Positions 26,259 through 36,305 of a DNA stretch of 64,000 nucleotides are shown piece after piece. The position numbers and the translations under genes are program-made. The stretch covers positions 558,001 through 622,000 of the forward strand of contig MU008162.1 in the NCBI GenBank assembly GCA_010909165.1. The letters are read 5' to 3'. How positions within the stretch are numbered: position 1 is the stretch's first letter; every line of letters starts with the position of its first letter. Source of the DNA: Anthoceros angustus (lineage: Eukaryota > Streptophyta > Anthocerotopsida > Anthocerotales > Anthocerotaceae). The notes beneath the pieces are model-generated. The model was not told where the DNA came from. It ran no database searches and saw only the letters and a program-made list of their open reading frames with translations.

Positions 26259-28367
26259 ATGAAGAGGATGAAGAAGACGAAGGAGGAGACGTTTTTTGCA
26301 GCCATGGCGGCCGCGATGATCGTGTGCAGCATTGGCATTGGCATTGTGGCTGCTGCGGATGCGGATGCTTTGCGCGCGTTCCAGGGCACGGCGGATGCCG
26401 GGAAGCTTCTGGGATGGAGCAGCACGGGGGGGCCGTGCGATGCCGGGGCGGACTGGGCGGGAGTGACCTGCGAGCATGGGAGAGTTTACAAGGTGATTCT
26501 GGTGGGGATGGGGCTGGAGGGCCCGGTGACGGCGTTGGCGGGGCTGGAGCAGCTGCGGGTGCTGTATCTCTCCGGGAACTTGCTGAACGGGAGCATCCCA
26601 GACTTGGGAAGCTGGAGATTTCTGAGGCAGCTGCATTTGGAGGAGAATCGGCTGTCGGGGAGCATTCCGGAGAGTATCGGGAATCTGACGTACCTCTGGC
26701 GGGTGTATCTGTCCGGGAACGAGCTCACCGGGGGGATTCCGGCCTCGCTCGGGAACGTGAAGAGGCTGCTCACTTTGGACTTGAGCAACAACTCCCTGTC
26801 CGGGGAGATTCCGGATCTGGGGCTGGCTAATCTCACCGACCTGGATCTGTCCGGGAACCAGCTCACAGGACCGATTCCGGAATCGCTGCAGCGGTTTGGT
26901 GGGCGGGCGTTCGGGGGGAATCCTGGGCTGTGCGGGGGGCCACTTCCGGCGTGTGTGGCTCCCGGGCCTGGGCACGGGGAAGAGCAGATGAGGGCGGGGA
27001 AGAAGGGGAGTAGGCTGAGTACGGGAGCGATTATTGGGATTGTTCTGGCGGATGTGTTTGTTGTGGCCATTTTGACGCTTATCTTCTTGTTTTACTATTG
27101 GAGGAAGTACTCGCATGCCAACATGGAGAAGGTAGGGAAGAGGAGGGAGTCGGAGAAAGGGGACTTGTCCTCCAGCCAGTACTCGCTGCAGCTGCCCGAG
27201 GCGGAGAGGAGCAAGCTTGTTTTCTTTGATGGGTATGATAATACTTTCGAGCTTGAGGACTTGCTTCGTGCCTCGGCTGAGATGCTGGGGAAGGGGAGCT
27301 TCGGGACTGCGTACAAGGCTGTGTTGGAGGACGGGACTGTGGTGGCTGTGAAGCGGTTGAAGGATGTCACCACGTCCGGGAAGAAGGACTTCGAGCAGCA
27401 GATGGAGCTGATTGGGAAGCTCAGGCATCCGAACTTGGTGCCTCTGGTGGCTTACTACTATGCTAAGGACGAGAAGCTGCTGGTGTATCCTTACCAGTCC
27501 AATGGCAGCCTGTATGCCCTTCTTCACGGTAAGCAGCAACAGTGGTTGGATGGATGGTTGCATGTATGTATGGATGCTTGTGTTTCATGATGTTGGAGAT
27601 GACGCATGCATGTATGCTGTGTTGTGTGTTTAGGAAGATGGGTGTTTGTTCAGATGGTGGAAGGATGTGAGAGATGCCATGCTGAGGTTGTTGAGAACCA
27701 TTTGATTGTTGCAGGGAGCCGGGGGCCAGGGAGGACGCCTCTGGACTGGGTGACTCGGCTGCGGATTGCTCTGGGGGCTGCAAGGGGGCTGGCCTATCTG
27801 CACCAGGAATGCAGTGGGCAGAAGATTCCGCATGCCAACATCAAGTCGTCCAACATACTGCTGGATTTGCACTACAACGCGTGCGTGTCGGACTTCGGGA
27901 TCGCGCTGCTGGTGAGTCCTACCATTGTGGCGTCCCGGGTGGCCGGGTACAGGGCACCGGAGCACAGCGATGCCAAGAGAATATCTCAAAGAGCAGATGT
28001 GTACAGCTTCGGGGTGCTGCTGCTGGAGCTGCTGACAGGGAAGGCGCCCGCCCAGTCCTACCTGCAGGACGACGGCATCGACCTGCCCAGGTGGGTGCAG
28101 TCGGTGGTTCGGGAGGAATGGACGGCCGAGGTGTTTGACATTGAGCTCATGAGGTACAAGAACATCGAGGAGGAGATGGTGGCGTTGCTGCAGATCGCCA
28201 TGCTGTGTGTCTCGCAGGCACCTGACCAGCGGCCCAAGATGAGTCAGGTTGCGAGGATGATCGACGAGATCAGAGGAGAGCAGTCTCCTGCCCACGATGG
28301 GTCTCTTTCCTCGCAGTCTATATCCTCTCCCGCAATCTCGGAGGAGGCTTCTGGCGCACAAACCTGA
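26259..28367 (+). CDS. LRR receptor-like kinase (LRR-III type), likely pseudokinase, 2 exons
   Basis: Membrane receptor-like kinase of 640 residues. Exons are 26259-27528 and 27715-28367 (phase 1 junction inside HG). Order: signal peptide (about 1-33), short N-terminal cap with WAGVTC, about five LRRs (for example [27 protein letters not shown]), one membrane span ([20 protein letters not shown]), and a kinase domain. The glycine loop [11 protein letters not shown] and the lysine in VVAVKRLK are present. The HRD catalytic motif reads HANIKSSN, so the catalytic aspartate is missing, while DFG (DFGIALL) is kept. This is the usual state of the LRR-III group, which contains many pseudokinases, so signalling by scaffold or weak activity is inferred. 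Degenerate pieces of exon 2 occur at 31.4-33.9 kb. Confidence 0.92.
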
Positions 28368-28740
28368 CATACTCCATGTAGGATAAGTGTATGTAGGGTG
28401 CTGCTCTACATGCACTCTTTGCTGCTGCTGCTGCTGCTCTCCATTGTGTTAGGGATTCGAAGGGGATTCGGAGCTTTCTGTTTTTTTTTCTTCGGAAGTG
28501 GAGTCTTCATGGTTCAATCGTAGCTGCTAGGTGGTGTAAGATAGTCCTTCTCTACCATGAAGCCTCCTCCTCCTCATTCATGTCGTCTAATTAGAGAGGG
28601 GCTTGGCTTGTCAGGATCCGTAGTTGCTAGCTAGTGTTCCAACCTAGATGACGTAAGCTGTTCAGCTAGTGAATCCCATGACGTAGGTTGTTCAAAGTAG
28701 CTTGCTTGGTTACTTCAAATTTGTCTATCTTTGCACAGCC
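28368..28740. other. LRR kinase 3' flank
   Basis: Likely 3' UTR of the receptor kinase, with a (GCT)n trinucleotide tract near 28420-28438 and an oligo-T run near 28482. The repeated phrase gatgacgtaagctgttcagctagtgaatcccatgacgtaggttgttca shows a small internal duplication at 28647-28700. No gene is seen. Confidence 0.5.
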
Positions 28741-28990
28741 CTGTGAACGTCGTCTGCCTCTTCAGCAAGCTACAGTCCCTGGCTGATGAGTCCACCGCCA
28801 CCATCCGAGACCCAGGAAGAGCAAACTACTTCGTCTGTCTCTTCAGCAAGCTGCAGGCCCAAGACGACTTCACCACCACCATGACCCAAAAGAGCAAACA
28901 ACTTCGTCTGTTTCTTGAGGAGGTTGCACTTCCAGGATGCCTCTACCGCCACCATCACCCAGCAAGAGCAAACATCTTCCACCGAGCAAG
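28741..28990 (-). pseudogene. Triplicated fragment of the CEP76 3' end
   Basis: Three diverged tandem copies (starting near 28748, 28830 and 28902) of a 70-85 bp stretch. It matches the end of the CEP76 gene at 36290-36375, recognisable by ccaccatgacccagcaagagcaaac and cgtctgtctcttca. On the minus strand the copies read VCSCWVMVAVE as in CEP76. They are out of context and not joined to any other CEP76 sequence, so non-functional. Confidence 0.7.
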
Positions 28991-29032
28991 CTAAATCTTA
29001 AACCTGCAAGCCTGCCAGGGTCAAGAGATGGC

Positions 29033-29640
29033 CGGCCACCAAGGAGCAATCAAGGTCGTTTCTCAGGTCACCAAATGGTATCCAGAAGAGTGCTCGGGGC
29101 CAGCTGTCGCACGTGATCCAAATCAAAAGAAGGCAGTGCACAGGAAAAGTGCTCCAAGGCAACAAAGGCAGCCCTCAAGTCTACGAACGCACTCACTATC
29201 CATGCGAGCACATCCTGTCTATGGCAACGCCATTGCTATGGCCCCAAGAACTGCAGTTGATCCGATACTCGACTTAAATGGTATCCTCCGCGATGATGGC
29301 AGTCTTGGGTCATGACAATCGTGAGAAATTCACACCTCTGTGCAAATCGTCAAACAATCTCAAAGCTCACACAAGTGCCAGCCAGATAGGAGCTCTGGAG
29401 AATATCAGGTCCAGAAAACGACATAACCAATGGGTCGATTCTACAGACATCTGTTAGTACAGAGAAACTGCCCAGCCCTTGCTAAGGGTACATTTGTATG
29501 CCATCACCTCAACCAGAAACACCTGGTTTTGGAGCCAAACGATCCAGCTGCACCAACTGCAGATTGTTTCCTCATGCTCTCGACTGGCATGAGGCCACTA
29601 CTAGCATAGACGTGCTCATTGCTAGGCGGTTAGCAAAAAG
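29033..29640 (-). pseudogene. Rearranged myotubularin gene fragment
   Basis: A decayed copy of parts of the myotubularin gene in the same orientation. 29033-29330 resembles 15001-15365 (shared gccaccaaggagcaatca, gaagagtgctcgg and ccccaagaactgcag). About 29440-29545 resembles 16218-16310 (catcacctcaaccagaaa, cctggttttggagccaa). About 29547-29640 resembles 16700-16795 (gctgcaccaact, ctggcatgaggccacta). Intervening sequence is missing, and stops and indels abound. It lies about 9 kb beyond the 5' end of the parental gene. Confidence 0.75.
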
Positions 29641-29815
29641 GGTGTTGATAAATTGAAAGGACGTACATAAGTATCAAATTGCTTGGAGTTCAGTGTAAGA
29701 ACACCAGGACCTGAACGTGTGAAGACTTGGGTTCAAAATCCCAGCTGATCACCTTGATACACGGACCTCTAAGTGGCGGCAAGGCAGCATCATTTTACTT
29801 ACTTGTTACTATCTC

Positions 29816-30050
29816 GACAGTAAATTACTTCTCATCAACTTACAGCCTACAGCTTTCTGGACAATCGACAGTAAATTACTTCTCATTCAATTCTTACAGC
29901 CTACAGCTTTCTGGACAATCGACAGTAAATTACTTCTCATTCAGTTCTTACAGCCTACAGCTTTCTGGACAATCGACAATAAATCATAGGTGTTCCACAA
30001 CCCTCTGGACAATCGACAATAAATCATAGGTGTTCCACAACCCTTATACG
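29816..30050. repeat. 51-54 bp minisatellite with attached 41-bp repeat
   Basis: Units beginning gacagtaaattacttctcat start at 29816, 29867 and 29921, and a fourth at 29975 changes into gacaataaatcataggtgttccacaaccc. That motif is itself duplicated. Open reading through the array is a by-product of the 54-bp period. Confidence 0.85.
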
Positions 30051-30155
30051 TGTTCATTCTGTAAGATACTTTAATGCACATTGTGAAGGGAAGAAGAAGA
30101 AGAAGAATTTTATTTAAGTCCACTAAGGACGGATTTCCGTCATGGCACTTGGTAC

Positions 30156-30448
30156 TTAACAACTTGTACCATGGTGTGCCTAAGCTACTTGCACCAAGGG
30201 CATCCACTCCCTTTAGGCACCCCATCTAAGTACCGATCCAAGCTCAGGATACTTTAACAACTTGTACCATGGTGTGCCTAAGCTACTTGCACCAAGGGCA
30301 TCCACTCCCTTTAGGCACCCCATCTAAGTACCGATCCAAGCTCAGGATGCTTTAACAACTTGTACCATGGTGTGCCTAAGCTACTTGCACCAAGGGCATC
30401 CACTCCCTTTAGGCACCCCATGTAAGTACCGATCCAAGCTCAGGATGC
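30156..30448. repeat. 98-bp tandem repeat, three copies
   Basis: Copies beginning taacaacttgtaccatggtg start near 30156, 30254 and 30353 and are almost identical, ending at gatccaagctcagga. A (GAA)n tract and attttattt lie just upstream at 30091-30112. A related flank (aagaaattttattt...aaggatggaattaccatcatgg) recurs near 58492-58540, suggesting a shared mobile-element end. Confidence 0.85.
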
Positions 30449-30699
30449 TTAATCACGGCGTTCTTACAAATGTGTGTCCATTTGGCCTAGGCCATTTGGA
30501 GACACATTTGGAAGGCTCTAGTGCTACTATTTCAAAGTCTCACGATCGTGATGAAGGCTCTAATTCTACTATTTCGGAGTCTCACGATCATGATAAACGA
30601 TCTTGGAATCTCCGATGCAGCAGTAAAGATCTTTTTTGGAGGATATTATTAAGGTTAATATTCGGTCTCAATATGCTTGAAAAGTGGGGAACGACCAAT

Positions 30700-31320
30700 C
30701 TCGCCCTTCTATTATATTTCGTGTGCCTATGGTCTCTCAATCAAATTTACTTTCTTTCATGAACTTGTTCCCCAATTCTGCCACATGATCCGTTCCTCCC
30801 TAGCTTTCATCCCCTCTGACCTCTCCTTTCTTTCTCGGGCCGTTGCTTCCTCCTCTATTGTTCTCTCTTTTGTCCACTCTACTTTTTCTTTTAAATTCTA
30901 CCACCCCTGCAAAAATCAAGCCCACTCGCCATCCTTGGTTTGATGTCAATTGTAAGTGCATGTGCTCTTAATTACATCTTACCTTGCGCCAGCTTCACCT
31001 CCTCCTGGGTCTCATCATTCCCCCTCTACAAAGCCACCGTCAAACCTTTCCTTTCCATGAATAAGTCTTAATTCCTCTAATCTGAATACGTCTATCTTAC
31101 TTCCCTCCTCCGGTCATCTCCGAGTGGCTCTGCCTTTTGGAAGAAATTGCATACCTCCTCCCCCATATTTTGTCTCTTATAGCTTTCCTTCCCTTTTTTC
31201 CATCTTACATCGTCTCTTCTCTCTAGTTCAGATCTGTTTTTACGCTGTACTATCTTTATTCTATATGATCGTCCTATCGTCCGTTGTTATAAATAAAGTT
31301 GTTGTTGTTGTTGTTGTTGT
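30700..31320 (+). mobile_element. Possible decayed non-LTR retroelement with (GTT)n tail
   Basis: Broken plus-strand reading frames include a PWFDVNCK-like phrase near 30925, similar to the linker between endonuclease and reverse transcriptase in LINEs. The block ends in ataaataaagttgttgttg, and (TTG)n tails are typical of plant RTE-type LINEs. No intact domain is visible, so the call is tentative. Confidence 0.35.
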
Positions 31321-31376
31321 AGTGAAGTGGTAAAATACCACACTAGGGTCGAGACCACTTGGGTTCGGGTCCCAGC
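31320..31376 (+). repeat. tRNA-like (SINE head) sequence
   Basis: Contains an A-box-like tagtgaagtggtaaaatacc and a B-box-like gggttcgggtcccagc at the spacing seen in tRNA-derived SINEs. The cloverleaf cannot be closed into a functional tRNA. A related unit occurs at 32465. Confidence 0.45.
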
Positions 31377-31469
31377 GGTCATGTTGCTGCGATAGGCTCA
31401 TTGGAAGTCTTTGATCCGATCAATACTTTTCATGAACTATTTTCTCTCTGCAAAGTAAACTGCGTTGAT

Positions 31470-32390
31470 CCATAGTTGCAGGTGGTGGGGACTCTTGCAG
31501 TCTATATGCTGTCCCGCACACTCTCTGAGGAGACTTCTGCCATGTGCACAGAGCTAACATCCTCTATCCAATCCTTCCCAAGCTGCTGCTATGACTCCTT
31601 GTGTCAGGAATTTGAAAGGGGAATCCGATGTCTTTGTCTTTTCTCTTCAAAAAATCGTAGTCGACTATCTGGACAGAAAACGGCATTCATCATGCAGTCG
31701 CAGGAGGTGGCATTTTGGTGGTGGCTGCAGGAAGCCGGCTGGACCATCTGAAACCTTGGGATTGCTCCATCCTGCTATGCACGTTATGGCTGCAGGAGAG
31801 CCCATTCTTCTCATCTTGGCAATCCTTGTTTGGTCCTAGCATTTTCACCACTGGTGGGGTCATCGTTCTATGGCCTGCGTCATTTCGAACCGGCATTTCA
31901 TCTCCAGGACGGATGGATGGACGTTATGTGAGCAGGTGAAGCTTACTGAGGCCTTCGGGGCCCTGGAATGTCTGGCGCAGACAGACTGTGCTGTTTCTCC
32001 GTCTCTGTTTTATCTTGTGCTGGAACTCATGAGTACAGCTGAGGAAGATGTGGATTCGAAGCGACTTCATGACCTCACGGAATCGTATCGTCTTGGTGGC
32101 TGGCCTTCTTCCTTGTACATTTGCCACCGACTTGGAATCCAGCAGAAAAGGTCGCTGTGGTGTGTTGCACAGTCACTGGGGCCCGGTCAATGTCATTGCC
32201 TTCTCCTTTGCCCAGGCTGGGTGCAGTCCGTGGAGCCCCAAGATGAGGCAAGTGGCAGAGATGACCCACGAGGCCTCGCAGTCTCTAGACTGAGAACACT
32301 TCTGCCGGACAAACCTCCCTCAAGGCTGACATCTCCATCCAATCCTTTCCAGGCTGCTGCTGTGGCTCCCCTTGTGCCAGGAATTTAAAA
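31470..32390 (+). pseudogene. Mosaic of LRR-kinase exon 2 and PPR fragments
   Basis: Kinase-derived pieces include cagtctatatgctgtcccgcacactctctgaggagacttctgcc (31498-31540) against the kinase C-terminus at 28314-28350, and ccaagatgaggcaagtggcagagatga near 32238 against 28230. Between them, 31936-32105 reads KLTEAFGALECLAQTDCAV...HDLT, the same N-terminal PPR block as in the gene at 62.6-63.4 kb. No piece is complete. Confidence 0.65.
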
Positions 32391-32464
32391 GGGGAATTCA
32401 ATCTCTCTGTTTTTCATGGTTGATTTTATACCTATTAGCTCTGTAAGGAGTTACAACTCTTGTG

Positions 32465-32535
32465 CAGGCTGTAGTATGGTGGTTAGAATTTTTACCTGCG
32501 ACGGAAGAGATCAGAGTACAAATCCCAGCGGCCGT
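32465..32535 (+). repeat. tRNA-like (SINE head) sequence
   Basis: The phrase gtagtatggtggttagaattt resembles a tRNA A box, and gagtacaaatcccagcgg resembles a B box about 45 bases later. The downstream flank aligns with that of the copy at 31320, so the two share an origin. Not a functional tRNA. Confidence 0.4.
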
Positions 32536-32569
32536 ATTGCAAACATGTGATCAGAGGACGTTGATTTTA

Positions 32570-33560
32570 CTGTTTATGAACCTATCGTCGCAGATGGCGG
32601 GGTGGACGCCTTTCGGTTGCAGATCGCTCTATCAACATCTTGCTGGTTTCACACTACAACTCTTGCAAGCATGTCGGACTATAATGTGAAAAGAGTATAC
32701 TACCTGATATGATACGCTCAGCATTGCTTGTCCGTCACTCACCTACTGTCGAGCTTTGTGCCTAGAGTTGGAGAACTTATCTGACGCCTTGTCATGAAAC
32801 ACATAATGGTGAAGTAGCAAGTCCTGCTGCAGCTGTAGCCGGAATCGCTTTCTTTCATTCACAGTGCTGTGAAACGGTGAGCTGCCTGCCGTTGGCAGAC
32901 AAGGTCATGCTAGGCTTTCGGTTCTAACCAGCAGCATTTGGCCATGGGGCAGACCCTATGTTAGAGGTAGTTTTCCAGCATGCCCACACAATACATCACT
33001 CAAAACTGGCTCCCGCCCTGAAGAAGATCTTCACCATGCAAGGTTGCTGGACCTGATAGATGGACGGTATGTAACCAAAGCAATACGTTGTCCAATGTAA
33101 GGGCCGTTGTGAATGTAGTCTAGAAGCAAGGATACCCCCTGCGACAGGACGGGCTTGGGTTCGAACCTCATCAGCCACATGCATCGCCATAGGCCGTTCC
33201 CTTCTTTTATCACAAAGTTGCAAGAGGTCGGGGGACGCCTCTCGTCTGCCTATGGCTTTATCAACAACCTGCGTGTCGGGCTTGGGGATCGGGCTGCTCC
33301 TCCTTTCAAGGGCTCTGCTCATGGGGAAGGTATCCGCCCAGTCCTACTTCCACGACTTATGAGCTATAAGAACGTCGAGGAGTCGATGGTGGCGTGGCTG
33401 TACATCGCCATGCTGTAGTTTTCCCAGGCATCTCACTGGCGACCGAAGATGAGGCAAGTGGCAGGGATGATTAGGGTTTAGGGCTGCTTCATTAGGCAGT
33501 CTACATGCTTTCCCGCACTCCATGAGCTGCATACTTCTCCCACACAAACCTGACATCTTC
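32570..33560 (+). pseudogene. LRR-kinase exon 2 pseudogene
   Basis: Degenerate copy of the second exon of the kinase at 27715-28367. 32590-32690 carries gtggacgcctttcggttgcag...ttgctggtttcacactac against the catalytic loop region. 33228-33420 carries cgtgtcggg-cttggggatcgg, ccgcccagtcctac, and MSYKNVEESMVAWLYIAML against the parental [18 protein letters not shown]. 33480-33560 matches the C-terminal tail. Internal deletions and stops break it. Confidence 0.75.
33107..33175 (+). repeat. tRNA-like sequence inside the kinase pseudogene
   Basis: An A-box-like tgtagtctagaagcaaggatacccc is followed by a perfect-looking B box gggttcgaacctc. It sits within the kinase pseudogene and interrupts its similarity, consistent with an insertion. 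No full cloverleaf. Confidence 0.4.
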
Positions 33561-33774
33561 CATCAAATCCTTCCCAAGCTGCTGCTGTTGCTTCCCCTAC
33601 GCTTGTGTCAGAAATTCAAAAAGGGAATTCCTAAGCTTCTCATGCGTGGCTTGATATGGTTCACGTGTGTTGTAACACACATTTGTCAGTCTTTGCCCTG
33701 TGAACTTCGTGTCTCTCTTCTGATCCCTTACCGATTGGCCTCATAAACTTGATGACTACCTTTCATGAACCTAT

Positions 33775-33885
33775 CGTTGCAGGTGGCGGGGTGGACGCCT
33801 TTCGGTTCCGGATGGCTCTATCATGAACATCTTGCTGGTTTCACACTACAAACTCTTGCAAGCGTGTCGGACTATGATTTGAATA
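33775..33885 (+). pseudogene. Short third copy of LRR-kinase exon 2
   Basis: About 110 bases reading gtggcggggtggacgcctttcggttccgg...catcttgctggtttcacactacaa...gtgtcggacta, closely matching 32590-32690 and more distantly the parental exon at 27730-27900. Confidence 0.6.
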
Positions 33886-36305
33886 GATCAGCCTGCTATG
33901 AAGTCATATATGCCTGATGAGAAGTCATAAAACGTAAATAGAGTGTTTCGATAGAGCTTTGGGTTGTCCCCGGCGGACATGGCGACGACGGCCGTTGCTG
34001 GGCCTCCTCTTTGTGGGTGCTCTGATATTTGGTAAGCACAGCGTGCTCGTGTGATGCATAGTGGCATAATTTCGTACTAGCTTGTTTGTCGGCGACTACC
34101 TATTGAGCATGTATGCACTCCAGGTTCTGGGCTCTGTGGGCAGCATACATATGGCCACAAGGAGAAGTGACTGGAAATTCCTGATAACTGGCATGGGTAT
34201 GCAAAATGTGTGAACTGAAGATGCATGCACTTGTTTGACGGCACGGCCACAAAGGATGCAGCACTGCCTGGGGCTCGGGCATGAAGCACTTGTTCTGAAT
34301 GTAAAAGCGGGGCAGGAGGCTGCTTCTAAGCACTGTCACCATTTTCTAGTGATGCATGGCATTGCACACACTTTGTGGGGCGACGAGTGCATGATCTCAG
34401 TGTCAGACTAGGATACGAGTGGAATGCAGTGTCATGTTCATATGGTGTAAACGCTGAACATCGGCCCTTACTGCGGAGTCTGAGCCCAGCAGCTTGACGC
34501 GAGCAATGTCTTGGCAGCATTTCGATCTGGGTCTGCGAGCAAAGATACAATATTGTGCTGGAATGTACTTTTCCATGTCAGGGAAAGCTTTGGCAATTGC
34601 CTTCCCCGACATCCTTTCTCCAAGGATGTCAGGGAAAGCATTCCAAGTCATCTTTTTCCAAGGATGTTGTGACTTGGAAAGCGTCTGTTATCTGAGTATT
34701 CAAAAAATGTGGTGAACTGGGTTCTTGTGGTGACATGGGAATCCTTGATAACTGGGTATGCCGAACAAACTTGGTGAGCTGAAAGATCCACGCAGGGTGG
34801 CCTGTTAAGAAAGCTTTCTCCTCTCACACTTTGAACATGTGACCGATTACAATTGCGTTTTCCTCGCAGTACTATACTCTGCAATACCGTACAATGCAGG
34901 CTCTGCATGGGTAAAGCCGCACTTCCAAGCATCGTGTGTCTGTCGAGCAGAGTTAGTGATGAATTCAGTGTTTGGATAATTGCCCCGCGATCGCAAATCC
35001 CGAGGGGGATTAAGAGATCTCTCTGTGATAAACATGCCCTGCTCTTAGTGCTGTGATTTGCAACTCCTGTGAAAGGGACGTTGCATTTTCCTGCAAGCAT
35101 GTGATTGAGGCAAGGTAGGGATTTTGGAAATTGAGTTACGGTGGTGCGATTCTAAGGCCAGGTTCCTATGGTTTCCAGAAGCAGCACGTTTCCTCATACT
35201 GAGCGCATGGTTAGAATGTAGAATGTATGGCCCTGCTTGCTGTAGGCAAAAGGGCTGGAGCAAGAATTGCGCCTTGTTCCCTCGTGTGAGTCACATAGTC
35301 AGCACCTGTGACGATATACCTCTTCATGTGGAGTAAGGCGTACAGCAGACTCATAAGATCAGAGCAGGTATGTGTTAGAATGAGCATTGGAGCATGGCAG
35401 GCACGTGCCTTGAGTGTGCAGTGAATGAGTGAGTGTGAAGCCTCTTGCAGTACATGAGGCTCGCCATGTACTGTGTGAGTTGAGTGACCCCGAGAGTGAT
35501 TGGTACCTGACTGGTAGCAGCTATTGTGGAGCCTGATAGCCATCAAAGCTTCTTGTGAAGCCTCTTTTCTGATTGGTAGCAGCTGTTGTGAAGCCTGATA
35601 GCCATCAAGCCTCTTGTGAAGCCTCTTTTCTGACTGGTAGCAGTGTCGTGAAGCCTGATAGCCATCATGCCTCTTGTGAAGCCTCTTTTCTGAGGGTTGG
35701 TCCCGTAGATGACAGAAGCCTCCTGGTTTGAGCCGAGTTCTGAAAGGTGCATGCCAGGCGGACCGCTGGGTGACGTATTGGGCAGCTGCCTGGTGGCCAA
35801 ATATGCAGAATGTGAAGCCTTGGTTCTGGGTATGGAAAATGTGGAGGACTGGAAGTTCCACGAGCTTTGTGATGTGTTCGAGGTGGGCTTTCTAGTAGTT
35901 TGTTTGTTCGCAGCCCTGATGGACATGCACGGAAAGTTTGGTCATGGAACTGCATCGAACTGGGATTCCAACGGACTGTAGGCGTGAACCTGGCAGACGT
36001 GCTGGATAGGGAGTGGGGGTCGTAATAGCTGGAACTTAGAGAGCATGTTATGCCAGGACGGGAAACTTTCTGAGGCTGTTGGAGCCGTTGAATCTCTGGC
36101 GCAGAAAGGCTCTGTTCGTTTGTGAATCTCTCCTTGATTGTGTGCCAAAGCTGTGTACAGCTGGGAAGGATGTGGGGAAACAGAATGTGATGATTGGTGG
36201 GTGGTCCAATCTGAATGACGTAAGTTGCAATGCAAAATAGCTTGGTTGGTTGGTTACTCAAGAGTGTCGAGTCTGTCCATACCTTGGTGAACCTCGTCTG
36301 TCTCT
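33886..36305. other. Pseudogene and repeat region without intact genes
   Basis: No functional gene is supported. A motif of the form ctgggtatg-caaaatgtg-gaactg recurs near 34190, 34700, 34755 and 35830. An imperfect inverted repeat lies near 34577-34615 (atgtcagggaaagc / ccttccccgacat). 36040-36185 holds a PPR N-terminal scrap (DGKLSEAVGAVESLAQKGS), and 35780-35860 may be another PPR-like scrap. The right end abuts the CEP76 stop codon. Confidence 0.5.
35525..35700. repeat. About 61-bp tandem repeat, three copies
   Basis: The unit tgattggtagcagctgttgtgaagcctgatagccatcaagcctcttgtgaagcctcttttc recurs three times with few changes. A looser relative (gtgaagcctcttgcag) starts at 35435. Confidence 0.8.

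Noticed and set aside
29816-30448. Possible CRISPR-like array.
   Set aside because: Units are directly adjacent without unique spacers, in a plant nuclear context; they are minisatellites.
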